This document shows positions 1-9,911 of a stretch of 28,019 nucleotides of DNA, one piece after another. The DNA lies in contig NW_022204932.1 in the NCBI RefSeq assembly GCF_008831285.2, positions 1 to 28,019 on the forward strand. The letters run 5' to 3'. The translations under genes were made by a program, and so were the position numbers. Positions within the stretch are counted from its first letter, which is position 1. The number at the start of each line of letters is the position of its first letter. This stretch comes from Nymphaea colorata. Its lineage: Eukaryota; Streptophyta; Magnoliopsida; Nymphaeales; Nymphaeaceae. The notes under the pieces were generated by a model, which worked only from the letters and a program-made list of their open reading frames with translations, did not search any database and was not told where the DNA came from.

Positions 1-59
1 TTGAACAATAAAGCCAAAATGTATCAAATTATTAAATCCTGCTTAGTTTTGCATTAATT

Positions 60-686
60 TCAATGGTGGCTTAGCTTTCGATTGTTAGACAATATCTTGA
101 GGCGTCTCATATTATGGTATTTTTCTTAGTTCTTTCGACTATAAATGCAATCCTTTTCTCCTTTTGTTGGAAATACAGATCGTATATAACTGTAGAGGTT
201 GTTAGCTTTTTCTATTTCTTTGTTTTCCTATTAAATCTCCAAATATTTGATCGATTTATCTCTCACAAAAGTGGGTCGTTAACTGTCATAAAAGGAATAC
301 CTCAATGACTTGTTTTATATGCTCTTGAACTGTTGCTTGGATCGCTCTGAGCAATTGGGGTTCATTTTGGAGTAGAAGGTGAGTCTTGGTCCGGGATATC
401 TTGTCGCTTTTTGTTGAATAATCATCTATTCTTCTTTATTATCAGAGGAGCTTCTAAGGTTGATTTTGCTGAGGTTTAGTATTGATCTGCCGAGTTACCG
501 TTTCGACACATTATTTTTTTAGTGCTGATGATGCCCCTTACAACCCTCAATTGTGAGGTATTGCCGTTTTAGAGGAGCTTTTCCCGGTGATAAAGAGGCG
601 TCGAAACTGCGAACAAGGTTGATGAAGGACTCCTACCAAGGAGAGAATGAATCATATGGGGTGATTTCGGCTTTAATTTTATTCAT
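60..686 (-). CDS. Hypothetical protein, 208 aa
   Basis: With TAA/TAG read as Gln, one uninterrupted frame runs from ATG (684-686) to TGA (60-62), 209 codons with no intron or indel needed. The product starts MNKIKAEITPYDSF and is hydrophilic, basic and rich in Ser, Lys, Asn and Gln. It has no signal peptide or membrane segment. The C-terminal third, around YLEIQQENKEIEKANNLYSY, looks helical and may form a short coiled coil. I recognise no family. It ends in the AT-rich left edge of the window and starts about 110 bp from the 3' end of the citrate synthase gene on the same strand. The length of the frame and its protein-like composition support a gene, but a 209-codon frame with a single stop codon type is not proof by itself. 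Confidence 0.55.
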
Positions 687-797
687 GCGATCAAATAACT
701 ATTATTAGCAGGGATAAAAGGAAGATGGCTATGCTAATGGAAGTTAAAATAAATGTAGAGACTAGGCTAGGATTATATTTGGATGATAAATGATGAG

Positions 798-2208
798 TCA
801 CAACTTCATGAGACTAGTAAGCTTGCATAGCTTTGGCATCTCAAGCACTCGTGAGTCCTCGTTACTCCTGTCCTCCACTTTTTCGTATTAGCGGTGCTTA
901 GATCCCACGTACATTTGCCTCGGACGGCTAATGCGGTTCGTGTTTTCGTTCATCATCTCGCACCAGTGTGCCATCCAACCCACGCTTCTTGAGACTGCAA
1001 AAAGGACAGTAAACATATCCTTGGGAATGCCGATAGCCTTGTAGACAATACCTGTGTAGAAGTCTACGTTGGGGTAAAGCTTTCGCTTGATGAAGTAATC
1101 GTCGGCAAGGGCTTCCTTTTCGAGGTTGATTGCAAGATCAAGAAGAGGCTTCGTTTCATTATCCTGAATGGTTTCTAGAACCGTGTAGCACATCTTCTGC
1201 ATGATAGTGGCCGAGGGTCAAAATTTTTGTAAACGCGATGCCCAAATCCCATAAGACGGAAGTTAGAGTTTTTATCTTTGGAACGACTGATGATATCCTG
1301 AATCGAGGCACCCTCGTTGAGAATTTCTTCAAGCATATTGAGGACAGCTTCATTGGCTCCACCGTGATAGGGTCCCCACAGTGATCCTATGCCTGCTGCG
1401 ATGCAAGCGAAGGGATTGGCATGCGAGCTGCCAGCGATACGGACGGTAGAGGTTGATGCATTTTGCTCATGCTCGGCGTGGCAAATCCATATGACCTACA
1501 GGGCGCGAATGATTTCCGGGTCAATATCGAATTTATCACTCATTGGGTTAGAGAACATCATGTAGAGGAAATTTTTCATGTAGCCGAAATTTTTTTTGGG
1601 ATACACTATAGGAAGACCCATAGCAGTACGATAGGCGTAGGCAGCAAGAGTTGGCATTTTAGCTATCAATTTGATGGCCATTTCCTGCCTATCCGTGGGT
1701 TGAAAAGATCATAGTCTGAGTGGAGGAAGGCAGAAAGGGCTCCAACGACGCCAACCATGATGGCCATGGGATGAGCTTAGCTTCTGAATCCTTTATAAAA
1801 CTCTATCATTTTTTAATTGATCATCATCTCTCCCAAGACTACCTCTTCGAACTTGGTGAGTTAGCTATGCGATGGCAAAGTGCCGTACAGTAGTAAGTAG
1901 CATGTCTCCATATAGGTTGAATGATATGCCAGATCCTCGATGCGGTAGCCACGGTAAAGCAATTCTCCCTTCTCACCGTTGATGTAGCAGATATTGGAGA
2001 TGCAGCTTGCAGTGCACATGAATCCTGGATCGTAGGTGAGCAGATTGGCTTGAGAGAGTAATGATCGAACGTCGATCAGATCATGCCCGAGTGACCCCTT
2101 GAGGATAGGAAACTCGTATTACTTATCCCCGACGCGTAGGATAGCCTTTTCTTATGATGGCTTTGGTTCTATGGGCTTCACTAGTGACAGGTCCAGCTTG
2201 TCCTTCAT
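798..2208 (-). CDS. Citrate synthase
   Basis: Condenses acetyl-CoA and oxaloacetate to citrate, the entry step of the TCA or glyoxylate cycle. The product is about 470 aa, a normal family length. Visible blocks in order are [24 protein letters not shown], the helix [45 protein letters not shown] (catalytic His), [13 protein letters not shown] (second His, then the catalytic Asp of DPR) and RPRQMYVG near the C-terminus. The YRGY and HAEHEQN blocks resemble type II, bacterial or glyoxysomal enzymes. The ATG at 2206-2208 precedes [12 protein letters not shown]; no mitochondrial presequence is obvious, and the C-terminus (TSLMKL) is not a clear peroxisomal signal. Two frame breaks lie at about 1697-1699 (a CCC run on the coding strand) and 1211-1212 (GG). 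Adding one base at each restores the family sequence and a 471-codon frame. Several TAA/TAG codons are in frame. Confidence 0.93.
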
Positions 2209-2429
2209 GTGATGCTATATATCAAGATTTATTATGATCCATTACTCAAACACACATTCATTCAAAAGTTTACAAGATTAAAAAATGCAAAAAGTGCATT
2301 CAACTTTGACTTTTTTGGAAAACTCGTCGTTTACTTCTTAACTTACTTCAGGTCGTCCGAGATGAGATGGTTTTTATGATGATAGTTATGGAATATTATG
2401 ATGAATGCGATATGAATAAGATATCTTTA

Positions 2430-3251
2430 TCATTAGTTTATACTGCTTGGATTGAAGTGAAAGTAATTTTATGTGTTTACCTTCAGCAAATCAACCAGTT
2501 TTGGCCTACGATATTTCTCCCAGTATTTTCGAATTAAAGTGTGCACCGCTATCGCTAAGACCAAGCAGGCTATCACATACACATAGCACATGAATGATAC
2601 CCAGTCTAAGGGCTTATAGATTGGCTTCACTGAAAGACTGTACGCTCAATTATCATATTCTTACCAACGTTGAGGATAAGATAAAAAATTCCCACCAAAA
2701 TTACAATCCCCATATGCCTTTTGGGGAACTGATAAGTGTTGAAGGAAAGATCGACGACCAAGCAGATGAAAGGAAAGCCGTGGACTCCAACTTCCATCAA
2801 GAAATCCGAAACTATTTGAGATAAATTTTACCAAAGAATGGTTTAGAGTAATCATACAGGATGATCCAAAACAGTATGGTCACGATTGCCTCCATGCAGA
2901 TAGCGATTTCGAAAAGTAGGCTTATCCAATTGGGCAACCTAAATCACCAAACCTTTACTATTTGCACGTCTTCTCTTTTCTCATTTCGTTGAGGAGATAA
3001 TCTTCACAAGTGAGCGCAAAGTATGTCCAAGTTTGTATAAACCCCACTTCTGTCAGGTATTCTGCGATCTTGAATGCTGAGTCGTAGGTTTGGATCTAGT
3101 ATACATACCGATAGGAGAGGACGAGAAAAGCTACGACTCTAATCGCTAGTAGAGCAGTGCTATTGGTGAGGGACTGGTGGATGCTGACTTCTATCTTTTA
3201 GGGATAGTTGAATAGCCAACGGCGGAGGCGTCGAAATAGGGAGATTACCAT
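2430..3251 (-). CDS. AIG1/FAR-17a-like six-helix membrane protein
   Basis: Predicted 253-aa integral membrane protein read from ATG (3249-3251) to TGA (2430-2432) with three 20-nt introns at 2939-2958, 2812-2831 and 2645-2664. Removing them gives one clean frame with no indel. Hydrophobic segments include ALLAIRVVAFLVLSY, ISLLFEIAICMEAIVTILFW, GFPFICLVVDL, GIVILVGIFYLILNVAYSL and SFMCYVYVIACLVLAIAV. The order, with a conserved-looking His before a helix (VHGFPFI), an Asn-Tyr pair (FNTYQFP) and a Tyr-x-x-Leu-Asp-Trp motif before the last helix, resembles the AIG1/ADTRP/FAR-17a family, whose animal members are Thr/His-dependent lipid hydrolases. Family assignment is from pattern only; it could be another multi-helix family. 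The gene is divergent from the small membrane protein at 3681. Confidence 0.72.
2645..2664 (-). other. 20-nt intron
   Basis: GTAAGA...TTGAG on the coding strand. Removal joins LILNV to AYSLSVKPIY in frame in the AIG1-like gene and takes a TGA out of the reading path. Confidence 0.8.
2812..2831 (-). other. 20-nt intron
   Basis: GTAAAA...AATAG on the coding strand. Removal joins SKPFF to VSDFLMEVGV in the AIG1-like gene. Confidence 0.85.
2939..2958 (-). other. 20-nt intron
   Basis: GTAAAG...TTTAG on the coding strand. Removal joins KEKTCK to QLPNWISLLF in the AIG1-like gene. Confidence 0.85.
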
Positions 3252-3680
3252 AATAGGATTATTACAACAATTTAAAAAATAAACAAGCCAAAAGCGATCA
3301 GACGAAGAGTAAAGGATACATTTGAATTAATTTAACAAATCCACAACATGTATAAATAAGTAAAAATGTTCCTTATCTTCATGATGGTCCATTCATCATC
3401 CTGTTTTCCTTTAACTCATACTGGCATTTGGCATATTTTCTTTCAGACAAACGAAGAGTGGATATGTATGCGTTTTTCTATGATATGCCTAATCATTATG
3501 AATGATATATATATAAGATTGTTCGAATGGGTAGTTTTTTCGGTACACTTTGTCGAAAAAATCAAATAACATACCAACCGGATCAGTGGTCTCAGCGTCT
3601 AGGAGAACAGTGCAACAAGTGCCAGAAGAGCCTATCCTACTAAAAATGTGTTTCTCCATGTAGGTGCTATCTCTTCTGCC
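3252..3680. other. Intergenic region with a weak ORF
   Basis: AT-rich gap between two divergent membrane-protein genes. On the minus strand a frame from ATG at 3659 to TGA at 3396 would give an 87-aa protein starting MEKHIFSRIGSSG. It is too short to trust when only TGA is a stop, but its composition (for example DPVGMLFDFFDKVYRKNYPF) is not random-looking. I see no RNA gene or repeat here; the gap probably holds both promoters. Confidence 0.3.
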
Positions 3681-4123
3681 ATGAGTAATGTTTCAAGAGC
3701 TCTTTTGCGAAGCAAATACACGATATCAATACAGAGGTCTGGTGCGCTAATTGCAGAAATGAGATAAGAATGGGCCTCAAGACTTAGTTTATTTACGATC
3801 CCAAACCAACATGCATTAAATTCGGCAGGCTAGCCATCATCTGGCTTCTGCTCATTATCATCACCTTAATGATAGTACTGACGCTGAGCAGCTCACTTGA
3901 TGCCCTCTATCTTTACTTTATCGTATATGTAGAGGCAATAATTCTAAGTTTGTTCCTGTACTGGTTCATCCTGTGCTGCAGGGACTTGCTTTTCAGGCAA
4001 AATGTTACCATCACCGAAGTTGGCTCGACCAAATTGGATATCCAAACATCAGCCTTTCAGGAACTGGAGATGGAGACAAACAATGCATTCGGCAAGGATG
4101 GACTGCAAGGAGTCACTATTTGA
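3681..4123 (+). CDS. Small two-helix membrane protein, 140 aa
   Basis: Reads from ATG (3681) to TGA (4121-4123) with one 20-nt intron at 3737-3756, giving 141 codons. The N-terminal 50 residues are basic and polar (MSNVSRALLRSKYTISIQRN). Two adjacent hydrophobic stretches follow, roughly LAIIWLLLIIITLMIVLTL and YFIVYVEAIILSLFLYWFIL. The acidic C-terminal tail contains FQELEMETNNAFGKDG. The protein is probably a hairpin or two-pass membrane protein. No family is recognised. If the intron is not real, translation could begin at ATG 3770 and still keep both helices. The tail with many acidic residues is followed by 250 bp of AT-rich intergenic DNA. Confidence 0.62.
3737..3756 (+). other. Possible 20-nt intron
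   Basis: GTCTGG...TGCAG. It joins TISIQ to RNEIRMG and extends the small membrane protein to an upstream ATG. This is the only intron not starting GTA, so support is weaker. Confidence 0.5.
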
Positions 4124-4372
4124 TGGAGAAAACAACAAATAAGAATAAAACTTTGATTAAACAATACATATCCTGCATATCTTATTTCAAGGTAACCTTG
4201 TTCATTCTTTCCGTAGCTTTTCCATCTATATATTTTAATTGCATATAAAATGAATATGGAGGGAGAAAATGTAGGAGTTGGGTTTGATATCAAAGTGTGT
4301 GATTAAGAATTATACTCTTTTAAATGATTATTTAAATAAAAATGCGAATCGTCCAATTTCATTTATTAAAAT

Positions 4373-7300
4373 ATGGACAAAAAAAGGTCAATAGCGGTGC
4401 TGTTTTTAGGCTCCATCTAGCGAACGGAAGACCATCAGGGCATCTAAAAACCAACAGATGAGATCGATTTCGGCAAGCCTGTCAAGGTAACCCTCATCCG
4501 CATCCCAAAACCAAAGAGATAACTCTATGGAAGACACACATCCATCACTCAGGTAATTTCTCCCCTCATAAAGTCCGAGCCAATCAAGGGCTTCTAGATC
4601 TTCTTCCGCAATCTGGAATAGACAAGCGGTCGATATTCCCTGCTAACCTGTACGAGTGACCTGATGATCACAAGTACTCAAGACGTGTTGATAACACCAA
4701 CAAAGCCCGTACTCTTATTGTGACCATAGTTCATAACAGATATGTTGGTGATTCGTGGTGCATTTGTGAAGCTGAGTCTTTGCGTCTACGGTAACGTGGT
4801 GTAGTCTGTTGCTGCGCCTCTGTGGAGTCGGGACGCGGCGATAAGCGAGATGGGAATGGCGATGGAGATGTATCAAATATGATAGTATAGAAAGCGCAAC
4901 ATTTTTGAGGAGAAGAGACACTGTATTCATAGTATTGAAGCTGAATTGGAGGATCTCAAAAAATTAGGAAGAGATACTATAAATTTAAGCACTGCTGATA
5001 GCTGGCAAGAAGCAACGAATGATGATGACATAAATGAACCTTAAATCAAAAATATTTGTAATATTTCCTAGCATCTTTTGAATACTTTTGAGCAAATTAA
5101 TGAAGACCAGTATATTGTTAAATTTCGAGAAAATATCGAAAACATCAACAACCACCTTCAAAAAGTAAGAAATTTTACACTTAGCTCTTCAAGTCCAAAC
5201 AAATCGGCCTCTATTACCCCAAACAACAGAATTTCACCATACAGAATTAAATACCGCTTCCACTTGTTCACATCGCCCTCTCTTCGCTCAAACTGGTCCT
5301 CTCTGATCAGTTTAGAGTCCTAGAAATGCTCAAAATGCTTGCACAATTACCACGTCATGCCAATGCCCTCATTGAGTCTGGTGGAGTCGCACAACTCTCC
5401 TCTCTTTTCATGGAATTCTACAAGCCAAACGCCGTCTTCTTCTCTACTTTTAAGAACCTCGTCCTGGAGGTATGCATAGCGTTGGCGCAATGGCCGACCG
5501 CTGCTCAAAGAATGATCACTAAGCTAGAGTAAGATTTCACAGAATAAATCTATCAACCGATCTCCTTTAAATAAAAGTAAGTGGAGTAGAAAAAATAAAA
5601 ACCTAAAGAAAGGGAAAAATAAAAGGAAAGATAAAAAGAGAAATAACGAGAAAAATCCAAATAGAAGGAAAGAGACAAAGAAAAATCAAAAGGTAAGTCT
5701 CGCTCTCGCTCAAGAGATAAAGCCAGAGAAAAAAGAAGCAAATCCGATGATTCTGACTCTGATGGTGATGGAGACAGCAAGCGAAAGAAAGAGAAAAAGG
5801 ACAAAAAAGAGAAGAAGGACAAGAAGAAAAAAGATAAAGAGAAATCCAAGAAAAGAGATAAGTATGGTGAGGATAGAAAGGATAAGGACAAGTAGAAATA
5901 AAAGAAGAAAGATAAGGATAAAGACAAATAAAGAGAGAAGGATAAAGACAAGGAAAAATAGAAGAGCAAAAAGTAGGACAAGGAATCGAACAGAAAGTAA
6001 GAGACTTCCTCTCCTTACAGAGCTGATTCTTCTGTATCCTAACAACAGATGAACAAACTATCATTCTACTAGCTTCTCTTTTTCATCCTTCTCCAAGAGA
6101 AGAACAGCAAAACTCTCAATCTTATCAAAATTCTCATCGAGCAAATCACTCAAACGCTCACCAAGAACAAAGATATCTCATAACAGATAGCATTTGTCAC
6201 CACTTTCCTTCGAGATACCAAATACCTTTTCAACCAGGGAAGCGAAATTATCAACAGCAAGTCTCTCAAGATATTTGCCACCTTCCAGCCATTCCTTAAC
6301 GATAATCAATCGGAAAACGTTGACTGCAAGTACATCTCAGAAAGGGAAAAACTCAAAAATCCTTTAAAATATGGCATAAATCCAAAAACATTCAAGATTC
6401 TGAATCGCATCAATCAAGAGATGGTGTCTAATGCCCATAAGGAAAGTCTGGAATCGGTACTCCCTTTGATGAACGGTTTATGGTAATGATGTCATAGCTT
6501 TTATTTGAGAAGGAAAAGCCTATTTTGAGCGGTTTCAACAGAATCGTGAATGCTTTCAAGGCCGAGGGATTGATGCACCTGCAAAGAAACTAAGCTGCAA
6601 TCAGCATCATCGCGGAGTACATCTATAAGGCCATGCTGGACGATGAAGGAATCAACACATTTGTCTATATCGAGCAGATACATGCTTCTCTCATCAAATT
6701 TATTGGACTACTCAATGAAGATCCTTCCCTCTTCTCCACCGAACTCAAGTCCAGAATCAAACTATTGAGTAACTACGCTACTCCTTATGACCACTTCAGC
6801 AGAGCAGAAGGAGCATTCAAGGTCTTCTGTGAGTATTTCCTAAGGTTGTTCAAGTACGATAACTATGAAATCGAAATCAACAACAAGGCAAAACTGACCG
6901 ATTTCCGCAAAAAGGAGTATGACAAGCTCATCAATCCATTCACTTTGAGAATCTGTCTGAAAACTATGCCATGAAGAACTTTAACGACGTTTCTTCCAAC
7001 CACCTTTGGTTGAAATGACGTTTGCCTTAAAATATTCCTCATCCTGTGCGACTACAACAAAAACATATGGACTACCTTTTACGAAAACAAGCTGATCAGT
7101 GGCTTCGCATCTCTCCTTAACAAGGTGTCCAACCTGTTGCTTTTCTTTTTGCAGCATTCGCCAACCGCTGGACAGCTTACGCTAGTGCCAAATCCTACTT
7201 ACTCACAGTTGATAACTACCTCACTGTAACTAAGCACGTGCTTAGTCTCATGGCTAAGAAGTGCAAATACGAGTCAGCTTACAACGATCTCTTGAAGAAG

Positions 7301-9809
7301 ACATCTTCGAAGACGTGGATCTCTATGAAAAGTCTATTGAAATATACATTCACCTCTATAACGCCCTTCACGACCATTCAATCATGCTCTACACACACAA
7401 GTCCCGCAACAAAGTCAAAATCATCCTTTCGCTTGTGGTTTAAATCATTGATCAATTTTGCACTGCCTACTAACTGATTAGCCACCAGACTCGTGAACTG
7501 AAGCTTCGTAGGCTTCTGGAATACATCTATATTACCCATTACTCTTCACTCAAATCCCGTGCTGCTGTCCTCTCACTTTACAGCCAAATTTTGAAAAACG
7601 CTTAAGGATCGACTTGCAAATATCTCATACAGCACCTTCTCGATGGGCATTTCACTCTCAGCAAGCTTCTTGAGAATGAAGTAGCCTACGTGCCCCAGAA
7701 CGACAGGTCAATGATTGAAAATATCATTAAATCTAACCTCTACAGAGCAGATCCCCTCATCACAACAACCTTGCTGCCCTTTTCCGCAATCTCTTCACCA
7801 AAACGCAGTATGTGACAAGACTCTCGATATGGCTGAACGACTGTTTGATGATATTGATGAAGAGTACAAGAAAAATGAAGAGGAAAGTAGCCAGCTTGTT
7901 GGATGGAAAAACCTTAGAAAAGCACACCTCTTTACCGAAGTGCTAGTTAGGTCTGAAACTTCATTCAGAAGTAGGCTTGATGATAAGCTCATGCGGTTCT
8001 TCAGAGACTAAGCGACAATTTTAGAAGGCGTGTGGATCTTTCCGAACTAAACGACCCTTCAGACCAATAAAACTTCATCATTTTCCTCAAGATAAAGAAC
8101 AACTTCATGATCTATTTCTCTCGTCTCTTGAAAGAAAATCAGGAAAATCCAACATTGCTGCTCCAATTCTTCGAATCTACTGCGAAATCACTCACGCTTG
8201 AGCACTTCACCTTTGACCTTAGGAAAGTGAATTCATTAGAAACGTCAACTTGGAAGCTTTGAGGGCATGCCAGATATATATGCAAGGACTAAGCGAATTG
8301 GCCTTATTACTTCATACCAATGCTTCTTACTTTATGGGTAATACATGGAAAAGCCATACAAACCGCAAACATTCATCAACTTTTCAGAAATAATCGCTTC
8401 TCTGGAACGTATCATCCTTAGCAGGAAGTACAGATAGGATAGCTCCGAGATGAAGGAAGTTCGCAAGATAATCATCTCTATCTTCTACTTCTTGTGCACT
8501 CTAACCTCAATCAATGAGGAGGACCTCTTCACCACTGAATCTCGCAGAGGAGCCATCATTCACTTGATCGCCCCCAATGACAAGGATTTCCCCTTCGCTT
8601 TAATCAAACAGTCATGCATTTACAACTTCATTCCCAAGTAATTCATAAAGCTACTCGAATAATACTTCTCATACCCTATCGTTGAGAAACCCATCCAGTT
8701 GAGGCCGAAGCCTGAAGCAAAGCCACCAGTCAAGCCAAAGAGCACCATCTACTCCAAGAGCTTGTTTAGCATCATCAGCGAGCATGACCCTGTTAGCAAG
8801 ACAAGGTATAGATATATTGGCGGAGAATGGGTGGGCGGAGATATAGAGAAGAGCTTATACACTCCTTTCAGGACCAGAAATACGAAGAAGATATCGAACG
8901 CTACCTAACTCCAAGGACAGACGTTGGATATGAACAGTATCATTACAGGGAGTTTGCATTCATCAAGGAGAATATCTACTTCAATGAACTTTTCTACCTC
9001 TCCACACGTAATTGGTTATTTATATAGGAAAGGACCGTCAGTAGGCTCCCAAAAAGGAAATCGAAAGGACCATTCAGCTCAAAGATGTTGTTCCCAGGCT
9101 CACACCGCAGAAACTAAAAAAGAAATGCCAAAGCCAAGCCCATCTCCTTCAAAGCTCACCAACCCAATGAACACCGGCCTTGTCTCCCTTCTTCCAACAC
9201 TTCCAACATTCCCATGAATAGTCCCCTAGCCAACAAGCAGCCATCTATGAGTAATGAGCGAAATTACAACAAAGGTGGTCCTCGATCAGGAAGTCAAGGA
9301 AGCAACCAAGGCAACTATGGACATAACAATTACTATGGCGGAAACAACAACAACTCAAGGCAGCAAAACCAGCCGATGGGCAACATGGGAGGCCACTATC
9401 CCCGAACTCCATGCATGGCGGCTATCCTCCCCAAGGAGGCTACCCACCCTACTACAACCAGCCTCCTCCTAACGTCTATCCATCCGCCCATCACCAAAGA
9501 TACCCAAATGCACCTTACGCACCAATGGGACACCAAGGCATGTACCCACAGCAGATGCAAAAACCAATCGGCGGCATGTATAACAACCCACCAATCGGAA
9601 ACATGTATCCCCCAATGGCCAACCAACTCAACCAATACGAGGAGCAGATGTTCCAAGAAGCCTACCAGCTAGTCAACGAAATCAAGAACTCCGTCAACTT
9701 GTCAGAGCATGAGATCGAAGTCAAAAAGTCTAGACTGAACTACATACTCTCCAGCCACCCGAAAGTACACACAAAACTCAAGGAATCCCTCCTGCGCCCG
9801 CAGTCATGA
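4373..9809 (+). CDS. Virilizer/VIRMA-like m6A writer-complex scaffold
   Basis: Large protein of about 1,790 residues, close to animal VIRMA. In known systems virilizer is the nuclear scaffold of the MACOM part of the mRNA N6-adenosine methyltransferase. The N-terminal 120 residues match the virilizer N-domain: LFLGSIQ, then VKVTLIRIPKP, then KGFQIFFRNLE, then TDMLVIRGAFVKLSLCVYGN, the equivalent of the family's LVLRGW...LAIYG block. An armadillo-like segment (ALIESGGVAQLSSLF, about residues 300-380) resembles the family's ARM region. A Lys/Glu/Gln-rich tract (5550-6000), long helical repeats, a TPFQDQKYEEDIERYLTPR block and a Gly/Asn/Pro/Tyr-rich tail (9240-9620) follow. Introns are 4709-4729, 4870-4890, 5165-5184 and 9008-9027. 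About 14 single-base gaps interrupt the frame (near 6482, 6940, 7013, 7032, 7148, 7297, 7759, 7813, 8014, 8227, 8337, 8868, 9115 and 9402). With these restored the length is a multiple of three. One could instead split it into two genes, but the frames join cleanly. Confidence 0.72.
4709..4729 (+). other. 21-nt intron containing in-frame TGA
   Basis: GTACTC...CATAG. Removal joins TPTKP to FITDMLVIRG in the virilizer-like gene. Its length is a multiple of three and it carries a TGA in the reading frame. Confidence 0.8.
4870..4890 (+). other. 21-nt intron containing in-frame TGA
   Basis: GTATCA...TATAG. Removal joins EMGMAMEI to KRNIFEEK in the virilizer-like gene. It is also a multiple of three with an in-frame TGA. 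Confidence 0.75.
5165..5184 (+). other. 20-nt intron
   Basis: GTAAGA...CTTAG. Removal joins NNHLQK to LFKSKQIGLYYPKQ and leads into the armadillo-like segment of the virilizer-like gene. Confidence 0.85.
5548..5999 (+). repeat. Purine-rich Lys/Glu/Gln low-complexity coding tract
   Basis: About 450 bp of AAA/AAG/GAA/GAT/TAA/TAG codons inside the virilizer-like gene. It encodes KEREKQKERQKEK-type sequence with a short RSRSRSRD-like stretch and an acidic SDDSDSDGDGD patch in the middle. Many of its codons are TAA or TAG. The opposite strand shows long spurious Leu/Ser/Phe-rich frames here, which are shadows. Confidence 0.85.
9008..9027 (+). other. 20-nt intron
   Basis: GTAATT...TATAG. Removal joins FYLSTR to KDRQQAPKKEIERT in the virilizer-like gene. 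Confidence 0.85.
9240..9630 (+). repeat. Gly/Asn/Gln then Pro/Tyr/Met-rich tail coding region
   Basis: Low-complexity part of the virilizer-like C-terminus: a GNYGHNNYYGGNNNNS-like stretch, then GGYPPQGGYPPYYNQPPP and repeated PMG/MYPP units. It is likely disordered and RNA-binding-like. One base is missing in a CCCC run near 9402 between the two halves. A conserved-looking helical end (YEEQMFQEAYQLVNEIKNSV) follows. Confidence 0.7.
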
Positions 9810-9911
9810 TCATCCATACACCATTAAATCGCATATCAGCCCAAATCGACTCATAAATCATATCATTAATATTCATTATTCACATAAGACTCGGAAAATC
9901 ACGACGGGGTC

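Noticed and set aside
3366-3569. Plus-strand 67-codon hydrophobic frame
   Set aside because: It lies in AT-rich intergenic DNA; the short length and composition give no support.
4553-4573. Possible 21-nt intron GTAATT...TAAAG in the virilizer-like gene
   Set aside because: It is in frame with no TGA inside, so reading through or splicing both give an open frame; not decidable from sequence.
5553-6064. Long minus-strand frames rich in Leu, Ser, Phe and Tyr
   Set aside because: They are the complement of the purine-rich Lys/Glu/Gln tract of the virilizer-like gene.
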